Position numbers and translations under genes: made by a program | Assembly (NCBI GenBank): GCA_024275555.1 | Contig: JAJRYW010000612.1 | Span: forward strand, 1-17,959 | Direction of reading: 5' to 3' | Source of the DNA: Calditrichota bacterium | GTDB lineage: Bacteria; Calditrichota; Calditrichia; RBG-13-44-9; J075 | DNA length: 17,959 bases | In this document: piece by piece, positions 7,667-14,704 of the stretch | How positions within the stretch are numbered: the first letter of the stretch is position 1 | Layout of the letters: each line of letters begins with the position of its first letter | Notes under the pieces: generated by a model | What the model was told of the DNA's origin: nothing | Databases searched by the model: none | Seen by the model: only the letters and a program-made list of their open reading frames with translations

Positions 7667-8926
7667 CTACGAATCCAGTTTATCCAGGGCCGTTTCCAGG
7701 TTGTGCATAATTTCCGGCGCCTCATCCAGGCGGCAGGTTCCCACGGAAAGGCGATACCAGGTGGAGTCTTCCGAGGCGCCGAAGTGAGCAAACGGCACCA
7801 GGCCGACTTTGGCTTCGTCTAGGATATAGCGATGCACCTCGGCGTTGCTGTTCAGTTTTTTGCCGCCGGGCGCCGTTCGTCCCCGGAGATCCAGTTGCAC
7901 GGTCAGGTAGATGGCCGCCTGCGGCTCAATGGCGTCTACGCGATGTCCTTTCTCTTTCAAGGCCATAAATCCCTGGTAGAACCCTTCCAGGCGTTTCTGT
8001 ATATCACTGCGGAATTGGATGAGGTAGCGTTCCACGGCAGCGGTATTTTTCAAATAATTACCGGAAGCGAGTTGTTCCGCCCGGGGGGCCCAGGCGCCCA
8101 TATGCGCAATAATGGTGCGCATCTTGCCCAGTACATCCGCAGGGGCAAACCCCCAGCCGACCCGCACGCCGGTGCCGGCAAAGGCCTTCGACATTCCATC
8201 GATAAAAATGGTATAATCCTTCATCTCCGGGCGAACACTAACCGGGTTGTAGTGACGGGTCTCCCCAAAGGTGAGCAACCAGTAAATCTGATCAAAAACA
8301 ACATAGAGCGGTTTGCGATGGGGGCCCCGGGAACGGTTTTCTTCCAGCACCAGATCGCAAATCTCTTCCAATCCTTCTTTACCGAACACGGTGCCGGTGG
8401 GATTCTGCGGAGAGCACAAGGCCAGCAATGCCGCGTCTTGAAGGTGAGGTTTCAAATCTTCCGGCGTGGGCATAAAGTAATTCTCCGGCCGGGTTTCGAC
8501 CATCACTGCTTTCCCCGAGGACAGGTGGGTGTAGAAATCATTGTTCCAGGAGGGCGCCGGAAAAATCACTTTATCCCCCGGGTCCACCAGGGCGCGATAG
8601 GCGCTGTAAATCAGCGGCCGGGCTCCGCAGGAAATCAAAATTTGTTCCGGGGGATAGTCCAACTGGCCATACTGCTTTATGAAGTTCGACACCGCCTCGC
8701 GAAGGTTGGGAAGGCCGACTGCTCCCGGGTAGTTGGTTTGTCCCGCCCGGTAAGCGGCGACAATCTCATCTTCCAATTCCCTGGGAATGGGAAACACCTG
8801 GGGATTAAAATCTCCGATGGTAAGATTGTAAACTTTTTCTCCCCGTTGAATCATCTCGTTAATCTCCGCCGCCAACAGAATAATCGGAGAAGTTTGTAAA
8901 CCGTCCGCCATTTTTGAGAATTTCAT
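7667..8926 (-). CDS. Class I/II pyridoxal phosphate-dependent aminotransferase
   Basis: Fold-type I aminotransferase of the aspartate aminotransferase superfamily, acting on amino acids in the cytoplasm. Visible hallmarks in the 419-residue protein are TNYPGAVGLPNLREAV at 64-79, PAPSWNNDFYTH at 123-134, the cofactor-binding Asn175 in SPQNPTGTVF, Asp212 and Tyr215 in VFDQIYW, the Schiff-base Lys247 in IDGMSKAFAGTGVRVGW, and the carboxylate-binding Arg392 in WYRLSVG. Length is near the family norm. The start at 8926 follows GAGGGTG on the coding strand. It is the first gene of a two-gene operon with the MEMO1-family gene. Substrate cannot be decided: an aspartate/aromatic-type or a valine-pyruvate-like role would both fit. 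Confidence 0.92.
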   Translation of the reverse strand: MKFSKMADGLQTSPIILLAAEINEMIQRGEKVYNLTIGDFNPQVFPIPRELEDEIVAAYRAGQTNYPGAVGLPNLREAVSNFIKQYGQLDYPPEQILISCGARPLIYSAYRALVDPGDKVIFPAPSWNNDFYTHLSSGKAVMVETRPENYFMPTPEDLKPHLQDAALLALCSPQNPTGTVFGKEGLEEICDLVLEENRSRGPHRKPLYVVFDQIYWLLTFGETRHYNPVSVRPEMKDYTIFIDGMSKAFAGTGVRVGWGFAPADVLGKMRTIIAHMGAWAPRAEQLASGNYLKNTAAVERYLIQFRSDIQKRLEGFYQGFMALKEKGHRVDAIEPQAAIYLTVQLDLRGRTAPGGKKLNSNAEVHRYILDEAKVGLVPFAHFGASEDSTWYRLSVGTCRLDEAPEIMHNLETALDKLDS

Positions 8927-9175
8927 AACACCCTCGATGTTGTTTTAATTCGCTATTAGAGCCCCGTTAGAAGCGATAAATGTAAAGAAAGAATTATCGG
9001 TATAAAATAGCTTCTTTATAATTTGTCTTTCATCTTTCCGTCCGACACCTTGCCGGATGGATTGCCGCAGCAATTTAGAAAATATGCCTTTTCCCGGAAT
9101 TCATGTTTGATATTCCACTTTAATTGAATAAATTCGTTCTTAATATCCAACCAGTACAAATTTCGGAAGGCTCTT

Positions 9176-9511
9176 TTGGATACTGTTTTTAATTTTGCAA
9201 AACTGGAGCTGGCGGCGCTGCTTCTGACGCTGCTGGCAGTCGTCTTGTATCAAATGCTCACCGGCCGCATCAACACCCGGGGCATGTTGAACGATAAAGC
9301 AACCGGTAAACTAAGCCCGGGGCGGGTGCAACTGCTCTTCTTCACCATGTTCGGGGGGCTGTATTTCCTGTTTAAAGTCATCGACAACCCGGCTCAATTC
9401 CCGGAGATCCCCCCGGAAATGCTCTACCTGTTAGGGGGTTCCAATGCGGCCTACCTGGGCGGCAAACTAATGGCATTCTGGAATAAAATCAATCAACCTA
9501 AACCGGAGTAA
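9176..9511 (+). CDS. Small membrane protein of unknown function, first of a tandem paralogous pair
   Basis: The 111-residue protein begins with a TTG at 9176, supported by GGAAGG at 9165-9170 with 5-base spacing. It has a hydrophobic segment at about 9-29 and another at about 52-68 (LLFFTMFGGLYFLFKVI), with a weaker third near 82-100. Between the first two is a cytoplasmic-type loop, TGRINTRGMLNDKATGKLSP. After the second comes FPEIPPEMLYLLGGSNAAYL. I do not recognise a named family. The same landmarks (GRIN, LS-x-x-R-x-Q, FPEI-x-PE, LLG, Tyr-x-x-x-Lys) recur in the next gene, so the two are paralogs. The 249 bases upstream, shared with the divergent aminotransferase, hold the promoters; TTGATA at 9107-9112 with TAAATT at 9129-9134 is a weak candidate. 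Confidence 0.72.
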   Translation: MDTVFNFAKLELAALLLTLLAVVLYQMLTGRINTRGMLNDKATGKLSPGRVQLLFFTMFGGLYFLFKVIDNPAQFPEIPPEMLYLLGGSNAAYLGGKLMAFWNKINQPKPE

Positions 9512-9544
9512 TGGAAGACCATCATTACCAGGAGGATATGATAT

Positions 9545-9919
9545 ATGGAGACTGTGAGTATTTTTATAGCCTGGGTTACAGCCCTAATCATTGGATTTTT
9601 AGGGGGCGCAATCGTCTACCTGATCATTGTCGGGCGAATAAACCTGGAACGGCTGATCAGCGAGAAAGACGGCAGCGCCAGCCTGTCGCGTTTTCAATTC
9701 CTGATCTTCACTTTTGTGGTGGCCATGAGCCTGTTTTTGATGGTGCTCTCTAATGGCAGTTTTCCGGAGATATCTCCGGAGATTCTGGGGTTGCTGGGCA
9801 TCAGCGGCGGGTCGTACGTAATTTCCAAAGGGATTCAGAAGAGCGGCGAATCGGCGCCCGGGGCCCCGGCAGCTCGCGGAGGGGGAAGAAGAGGCGGCGG
9901 GCCGCAGCAAGGCGCCTAA
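9545..9919 (+). CDS. Small membrane protein of unknown function with Gly/Arg-rich tail, second of the pair
   Basis: The 124-residue protein starts at ATG 9545, 9 bases after AGGAGG at 9530-9535. It has two hydrophobic segments, about 5-29 and 50-68, joined by GRINLERLISEKDGSASLSR. These are followed by FPEISPEILGLLGISGGSYVISK, which aligns with the preceding protein without gaps over this part. From about residue 100 the protein ends in a flexible Ala/Pro/Gly/Arg-rich tail (APAARGGGRRGGGPQQGA) that the first paralog lacks. The 33-base gap to the first gene suggests one transcript. I do not recognise a characterised family. A shared-oligomer or membrane-anchor role is only a guess. Confidence 0.75.
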   Translation: METVSIFIAWVTALIIGFLGGAIVYLIIVGRINLERLISEKDGSASLSRFQFLIFTFVVAMSLFLMVLSNGSFPEISPEILGLLGISGGSYVISKGIQKSGESAPGAPAARGGGRRGGGPQQGA

Positions 9920-9963
9920 AGCGGGATTATCTTTGTCAAGCCCACTCAACAGCGGAGAATACT

Positions 9964-9996
9964 CATCACAGGGCTGCCGGCAGGTTACTCTGTGAT
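9964..9996. repeat. Nested inverted repeat between convergent genes
   Basis: CATCACAG at 9964-9971 pairs with CTGTGATG at 9989-9996, and the loop contains the palindrome CTGCCGGCAG. It sits in the 98-base gap between the convergent membrane-protein pair and tyrS. A run of T is missing on either strand, so it is not a canonical intrinsic terminator. It could still end transcription from both sides or protect 3' ends. Confidence 0.5.
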
Positions 9997-10017
9997 GTGC
10001 GGCGCCGTGATAAAAGA

Positions 10018-11292
10018 TCAATCCAGGACCCGCACCAGGTGGTAGTTTTTACGCCCTTTCCGGAATACCAGGAATTGTCCTTCGATGCTATCGGACAGGG
10101 TCACCCGGGAGGCCGGGTCGTCGATTCTGTGATTGGTTAAATAGACGCCTCCTCCCTGGATCAAGCGGCGTGTTTCTCCTTTTCCTTTGGCCACGCCGGC
10201 TTCCACCAGGAGGTCCACAACAGCAATCCCCTCCCCTTCCAGGCGGGATTTTTCCACTTCGCTCGAGGGCACATCCCGGAAGATATCACCGACTTCCCGG
10301 GCGCTGAGCCCCTCGATTTCTCCCCCGAATAGAACTTTAGAGGCCTGTTCGGCGCGCTGCAAGGCGGTATCGCCGTGCACCATTCGGGTAATTTCCCGGG
10401 CCAGGCTTCGTTGCGCCTCGCGCTGTTCCGGGCGCTCCTGAACCCGGGCGGCCAATTCGTTAATTTGCTCGCGAGTCAACCAGGTGAAGTATTTCAAAAA
10501 GCGGATCACATCCGCGTCATCGGTATTTAGCCAATATTGATAAAATCGAAAAGGCGAGGTCAATTCAGCGTCCAGCCAAACCGCCCCGGCTTCGGTCTTG
10601 CCAAACTTTACCCCGGTTGCAGTGGTCACCAGGGGTGAGACCAGCCCGTGCACTTTTGCCGAACGAAGCCTGCGAATCAAATCCGCACCGGAAACAATGT
10701 TGCCCCATTGATCGCTGCCGCCCATTTGCAGCCGGCAATGGTAACGGTCGTAGAGCACCAGGAAGTCGTACGATTGCAGCAGCGTGTAGCTGAATTCGGT
10801 AAAAGAAATCCCATCTTCCGACTCGATCCGCCGCTTGACCGACTCCCTGGCCAACATATTGTTTACCGTAAAATATTTCCCGACATCGCGCAGAAAATCG
10901 ATAAAACTGATCGTTCCTAACCACTCATAATTATTCACCATAATTGCGGACATGGGAGAATCCCCAAAATCCAGGAAACGGCTTAACTGTTCTTTGATGC
11001 CTTCCAGGTTTTTTTGCACGATTTCTTTGGTCAGCAACTGGCGTTCTTTGGTTTTGCCGCTGGGGTCTCCGATCAGGCCGGTGCCGCCGCCAACCAGGGC
11101 AATCGGCTTGTGTCCGAAGCGCTGCAACCGGGCCAGGTTCATGATCTGGAGCAGACTTCCCACATGCAGGCTGGCTGCGGTCGGGTCGAAGCCGATATAC
11201 CCGGTAACCTTCTCCTTCTCCAGCATTTCTTCGATTCCCTCCGTCGCATCATACAGAATCTCACGCCATCTAAATTCGTCGATTAAATTCAT
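10018..11292 (-). CDS. tyrS: Tyrosine--tRNA ligase
   Basis: Charges tRNA-Tyr with tyrosine in the cytoplasm. The 424-residue length is normal for the bacterial enzyme. The class I signature HIGH appears as HVGS at 43-46 after GYIGFDPTAASL. The tyrosine-binding region includes GDPSGKTKER at 75-84, and GGSDQWGNI lies at 191-199. The KMSKS-loop equivalent is KFGKT at 229-233, the shortened form found in the TyrS type with a Lys-Phe-Gly-Lys-Thr loop. The C terminus is an S4 RNA-binding domain (LLVEAGVAKGKGETRRLIQ and GGVYLTNHRI). The start at 11292 follows AGGAG and lies 13 bases after the smpB stop, so tyrS is the second gene of a smpB-tyrS operon. Confidence 0.97.
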   Translation of the reverse strand: MNLIDEFRWREILYDATEGIEEMLEKEKVTGYIGFDPTAASLHVGSLLQIMNLARLQRFGHKPIALVGGGTGLIGDPSGKTKERQLLTKEIVQKNLEGIKEQLSRFLDFGDSPMSAIMVNNYEWLGTISFIDFLRDVGKYFTVNNMLARESVKRRIESEDGISFTEFSYTLLQSYDFLVLYDRYHCRLQMGGSDQWGNIVSGADLIRRLRSAKVHGLVSPLVTTATGVKFGKTEAGAVWLDAELTSPFRFYQYWLNTDDADVIRFLKYFTWLTREQINELAARVQERPEQREAQRSLAREITRMVHGDTALQRAEQASKVLFGGEIEGLSAREVGDIFRDVPSSEVEKSRLEGEGIAVVDLLVEAGVAKGKGETRRLIQGGGVYLTNHRIDDPASRVTLSDSIEGQFLVFRKGRKNYHLVRVLD

Positions 11293-11305
11293 ACTGCCGC
11301 AGCTC

Positions 11306-11770
11306 CTATTTAATTTTAAATTGTTTTTCCAAACGCTTCATTTCCCGATGCTGCTCGCGTTGAGCGATATCGGCGCGCTTATCGTATTTCCGTTTTCCGC
11401 TGGCCAGTCCCAACTCTACTTTGGCGCGTCCATTCTTGAAATAGACTTTGAGCGGAATCAGGGTAATTCCCTTCTCCTGGATCTGGCGATTGAGGCGCTT
11501 AATTTCATTTCGATGCAGCAGGAGTTTACGCTTTGCCTCGGGATCGTGGGTTACATAGCCCTGGTTTTCGTAGGTAGAAATATGCATGCCGATCAGCCAG
11601 ACCTCATTCTTGATGATCCGGGCATAGGCGTCCTGCAAGTTGCATCTTCCGGCCCGCAGCGATTTCACTTCAGTGCCTTTCAGCACAATGCCCGCCTCAA
11701 TCGTCTCGTTGATGTGATAATCGTAGCGCGCTTTTTTGTTGCTGGTGACAAGCTTAATATTATCAGACAT
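11306..11770 (-). CDS. smpB: SsrA-binding protein SmpB
   Basis: Partner of tmRNA in trans-translation, which rescues stalled ribosomes. The 154-residue protein has the full SmpB order: KARYDYHINETIEAGIVLKG, then GTEVKSLRAGRCNLQDAYA, WLIGMHISTYENQGY, DPEAKRKLLLH, GITLIPLKVYFKNGRAKVEL and the basic tail GKRKYDKRADIAQREQHREM that enters the ribosomal mRNA channel. The start at 11770 is set by GGAGAGGA seven bases upstream on the coding strand. A longer open frame reaching 11953 has no family match in its first 61 residues and is rejected. No ssrA tmRNA gene was found in the window. It is the first gene of the operon with tyrS. Confidence 0.97.
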   Translation of the reverse strand: MSDNIKLVTSNKKARYDYHINETIEAGIVLKGTEVKSLRAGRCNLQDAYARIIKNEVWLIGMHISTYENQGYVTHDPEAKRKLLLHRNEIKRLNRQIQEKGITLIPLKVYFKNGRAKVELGLASGKRKYDKRADIAQREQHREMKRLEKQFKIK

Positions 11771-12102
11771 TGTTCCTCTCCGGAAATTCAAAAACTTAGA
11801 GAATTCGGATGCGCTATTCAAGCAAAACTTTTGCTTGCCGGGGATCTGCCGGGCGGCCAGGGACACCCGGCGGTTCGGCTCCGGCGGCAGGTATTGCAGA
11901 AGGGCCCGGAATGCTTTTGGCCGGCCTCCCGGGGATTGTGTTAGCCCGGCCAAACGGCGAACCGACCCCGGCCTTCCGGATTTATCCGGCTCACCCGCAG
12001 CCGGTTCCGGAAATCCGGGTGATTACAATCATTTGTTTTAGTTTTTGCGAAACAGCCCGTTAATAAGACTTAACTATATCAAAGGGATTTGAAAGGATTA
12101 TC
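11771..12102. other. Intergenic region between divergent smpB and response regulator
   Basis: This 332-base stretch separates smpB (-) from the response regulator gene (+). Its middle part, about 11830-12020, is GC-rich and full of CCGG-containing words, with many short self-complementary pieces. Plus-strand frames are open across it but give a Gly/Pro/Ala-rich composition unlike the neighbouring proteins and match no family I know. It must contain promoters for both genes, but I cannot point to a convincing pair of promoter boxes. No tRNA or tmRNA fold was recognised. Confidence 0.4.
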
Positions 12103-12900
12103 ATGGAAATAAATGGTTCTGACAAGCATATTCTGATCGTCGATGACGAGAATATTGTCCGCAAGATGGTGCAAAAGATTCTGCAAAAAAAGGGCTTTAC
12201 CATCCACGAGGCCCATAATGGCAGCCAGGCCATCGAGCAAGCCATGCGCTACAAGCTGGACCTGATCATCCTGGACATAATGATGCCGGTGATGGACGGC
12301 TTCCAGAGCCTGAAGATACTCCGCAACATTTCCAAGACAAAAGATGTTCCGGTCATCATTCTTACCGCCCACGCCAATGTGCGCACCTTTACCAGGGCCG
12401 TCCGGCTCGGCGCAACCGATTTTTTAGCCAAGCCGTTCAGTCAACACGACTTATTACGGAAAATCCAGTTTATTTTGGCGGACGTAGAAGAAAAACGTAA
12501 AGATATGGAGGAGCTTCTGGCCGCCCAAGCCGCCCGGGAAGGCGATCCGGAATGGCAGCGCACCCGCCGTCACTTCATAGTCGGTTTCGAAAACCTGTTC
12601 CCCAGGATGATCTCCTTAGTCCTGCGAAATGATTTGGAGGAACTCCGCAACCTGCTATCCGGCTTCATAGAGAAAACCCGGTTCTACAATTTGGAAAAAG
12701 CAACCCGAATTACCACGCACATGCTGCAGGGATTGAAAGAACACAAATCCGAGGAATTGGTAGGGTTATTAGAAGGATTGTACGAATTATTCTCCGGGTT
12801 AATTAAAGAACATGAGCAGCAAGACTCCCCGGAAGACGCCGAGCCCCCCGAGGAACTGGAATCAACAACTAATTCAATCGAAAATAAAACGGCTCAATAA
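12103..12900 (+). CDS. Response regulator with REC domain and helical C-terminal domain
   Basis: Phosphorylation-controlled signalling protein. The N-terminal receiver domain (about 8-125) is complete: acidic pocket Asp14/Asp15, phosphoacceptor Asp58 in LIILDIMMPVMDG, Thr88 in VIILTAH, and Lys110 in FLAKPF. A charged linker (EEKRKDMEELLAAQAAREGD) leads into an alpha-helical C-terminal domain of about 100 residues. That domain has no DNA-binding helix-turn-helix, no GGDEF or HD motif and no obvious His-phosphotransfer motif. The end is Glu/Pro/Asn-rich. AAAGGA at 12092-12097 precedes the ATG. No histidine kinase is adjacent, so it is an orphan here. Its last 32 bases overlap the 3' end of the convergent beta-helix gene. 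Confidence 0.9.
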   Translation: MEINGSDKHILIVDDENIVRKMVQKILQKKGFTIHEAHNGSQAIEQAMRYKLDLIILDIMMPVMDGFQSLKILRNISKTKDVPVIILTAHANVRTFTRAVRLGATDFLAKPFSQHDLLRKIQFILADVEEKRKDMEELLAAQAAREGDPEWQRTRRHFIVGFENLFPRMISLVLRNDLEELRNLLSGFIEKTRFYNLEKATRITTHMLQGLKEHKSEELVGLLEGLYELFSGLIKEHEQQDSPEDAEPPEELESTTNSIENKTAQ

Positions 12901-14413
12901 TCTTGTATTTAACCGGTTGTCCTTTAAAGGTACCCGGGACATAGCGGAATTTTTTAACTGCCCGGACTGCTGCCCGGGTAAAAAATTCGCCGTCGCTGCG
13001 CAGCACTTCAAAACTTTCCACTTGCCCCTCCAGCCCGACAATCACCTGGAGCAGTACTTTTCCCTCGAACTTGGTTTTCAGGTAAATAGGGGGATACTCG
13101 GGCTTGACCCGCTTAAAGTACTTTCGTCGTCCCCCATCCAGCAGCGCTTCGATAATCGGCTCATCCGGAACGGTAAACACTTCTGCCGGTTTTTCTGCCG
13201 GTTTTTCCACCACCACCTCCCGATAGACTACCAGGGTTTCCGGCTGCACCACCGCCGGCGGAGGGGCCGGGGTTTGTTCGGGAATACTGGTCAGCACGGC
13301 GCCGCCCTCATTATCCGCCGAGGCCAGCAACGCCTCCGACTGGCCGGTTTCCGGTTGAATATTGGGACGTTTCCGTTCGGTGGATGTCAACGCCGTCTTC
13401 GGCTGAGATGTATTGTCGGGTTTGCTTTGCGGCGGGGTGGTAGATTGCTGCGCCGCCGGGCCTGCGGCGATTGTCTCCGGCGGAGACGACGGAGACTGCT
13501 GCTGAACCACCGGCTGAATAAGCGGCTGCGCAGGCTCCTTTACCCGGGCCTGTAAAGTTGTTTCCCCGCGAAAAACCGGCAAAAAGATGATCTTGCCTTT
13601 GCTGCGATTATCTTCCTGGTCGATCAACATAGCGGTAATTTCGCTGGATTGAGTGGTATTCCAGAGATTGTTTTGTGCATAAATATCGTTGCTGGAATGA
13701 TTGTATATATTGCTCTCAAAATTATTCAGAATAAAATTTTCTCCAAACGATTGATTCTCCCCGGGATTCGCATGCCCCAAATCCGGCGCAGACCGATCAA
13801 AGATAATGACCCCATTCAAATTCTGGGTGATGATGGAATTCTCAACCACCGGATTGGAGCCTAACTCACAGACCAAACCGGCAAAGTCGTTGCCAATCAG
13901 GGTGTTATTTTGGATTCGGGCATTGGAGCGCACTTCACAACTGATCCCGGCGTACTGATTATAGCGGATTTCGCAACTGATGATCTCCGGAGAACTGCCG
14001 TAACAGGTAATTCCTTTATAAGCATACTCGATCACACAATTTTTCAGGAGCGACTTATCTTTGAGGTTTTTGATGACGATTCCGTACCAATCGTACATAC
14101 GGGGTTCCTCGGCCGCAGAGGTAAAGATAATTTTACCCTCGCCCGGCAATCCATCGGCGATGAGTGTTCCTAAAACAATAAACTCAATATGCTCCCGGTC
14201 TTTTCCGGATTTGGAGCGATCCTGGTTCGCTTCAAATTTGATCCGGGTTCCCGGGGCAATGTACAGGGTTGCCCCGCGGGCTACGGTTATATCGCTGCGC
14301 ACCAGAATTTCTCCGGACCACTGCACTTCACCGGTGATTCGATCCGGTGCGATTTGCTGGGCAAACAGGATAGAGCATAAACTCAACCATACTAATACAA
14401 TGATTTGTTTCAT
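12869..14413 (-). CDS. Secreted right-handed beta-helix protein with TonB C-terminal domain
   Basis: The 514-residue protein starts with a signal peptide, MKQIIVLVWLSLCSILFAQQ, with a likely signal peptidase I site after Phe-Ala. Residues about 25-290 form a pectate-lyase/NosD-like parallel beta-helix. Its repeated turns include SLLKNCVIEYAYKGITCYG, SPEIISCEIRYNQYAGISC, NARIQNNTLIGNDFAGLVC and NPVVENSIITQNLNGVIIF. A long Pro/Gln/Ser/Thr-rich linker (about 305-430) leads to a TonB C-terminal domain at the end (GGRRKYFKRVKPEYPPIYLK, then GKVLLQVIVGLEGQVESFEV and AVRAVKKFRYVPGTFKGQPV). Classical TonB has an N-terminal membrane anchor; here a cleavable signal and a beta-helix take its place. ATG 14413 is used; ATG 14431, 11 bases after GGAGAGG, is equally possible. 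No ExbB/ExbD genes are nearby. The periplasmic role is inferred and the substrate unknown. Confidence 0.85.
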   Translation of the reverse strand: MKQIIVLVWLSLCSILFAQQIAPDRITGEVQWSGEILVRSDITVARGATLYIAPGTRIKFEANQDRSKSGKDREHIEFIVLGTLIADGLPGEGKIIFTSAAEEPRMYDWYGIVIKNLKDKSLLKNCVIEYAYKGITCYGSSPEIISCEIRYNQYAGISCEVRSNARIQNNTLIGNDFAGLVCELGSNPVVENSIITQNLNGVIIFDRSAPDLGHANPGENQSFGENFILNNFESNIYNHSSNDIYAQNNLWNTTQSSEITAMLIDQEDNRSKGKIIFLPVFRGETTLQARVKEPAQPLIQPVVQQQSPSSPPETIAAGPAAQQSTTPPQSKPDNTSQPKTALTSTERKRPNIQPETGQSEALLASADNEGGAVLTSIPEQTPAPPPAVVQPETLVVYREVVVEKPAEKPAEVFTVPDEPIIEALLDGGRRKYFKRVKPEYPPIYLKTKFEGKVLLQVIVGLEGQVESFEVLRSDGEFFTRAAVRAVKKFRYVPGTFKGQPVKYKIIEPFYFRLN

Positions 14414-14650
14414 AACGCCGCCACCATACATTTTGGGGGTTTCCTCTCCGGGCAAAAGCATCCTTTCTTTCCATTGAATCCTTGCAAAAGTTGCACCATC
14501 AATCGACAGATGCCCTGATAACAGCAGAAATGGCATTGACCATAAACTCTTCGATACAGAGTACTATATTTACTGCCGGTAAGATATGCGAGAAATCACC
14601 GAAAAGTGTATCAAAATTTAACAGAAATGGAGCGGCCCGGGTAGCCGTAC

Positions 14651-14679
14651 GAAAAAAAGGAGGCCGCGAGGGCCTCCTT
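14651..14679 (-). terminator. Intrinsic terminator of pckA
   Basis: On the minus strand, AAGGAGGCC (14671-14679) pairs with GGCCTCCTT (14657-14665) around a 5-base loop. A T run follows in 14652-14658, partly inside the stem end. It lies 26 bases downstream of the pckA stop in the direction of transcription, exactly where an intrinsic terminator is expected. Confidence 0.92.
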
Positions 14680-14704
14680 GAAAAGATTCGGATAGTGGCC
14701 AGAA

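Noticed and set aside
7832..8899. Long plus-strand open frame opposite the aminotransferase
   Set aside because: The minus-strand aminotransferase has all PLP-enzyme motifs; the opposite frame shows none of any family.
9511..9753. Short frame overlapping the start of the second membrane protein
   Set aside because: It has no good start context and overlaps a gene that has AGGAGG, paralogy to its neighbour and membrane segments.
11771..11953. 61-residue N-terminal extension of smpB
   Set aside because: SmpB proteins begin at the short start; the extension has no ribosome binding site and odd composition, while GGAGAGGA precedes the start at 11770.
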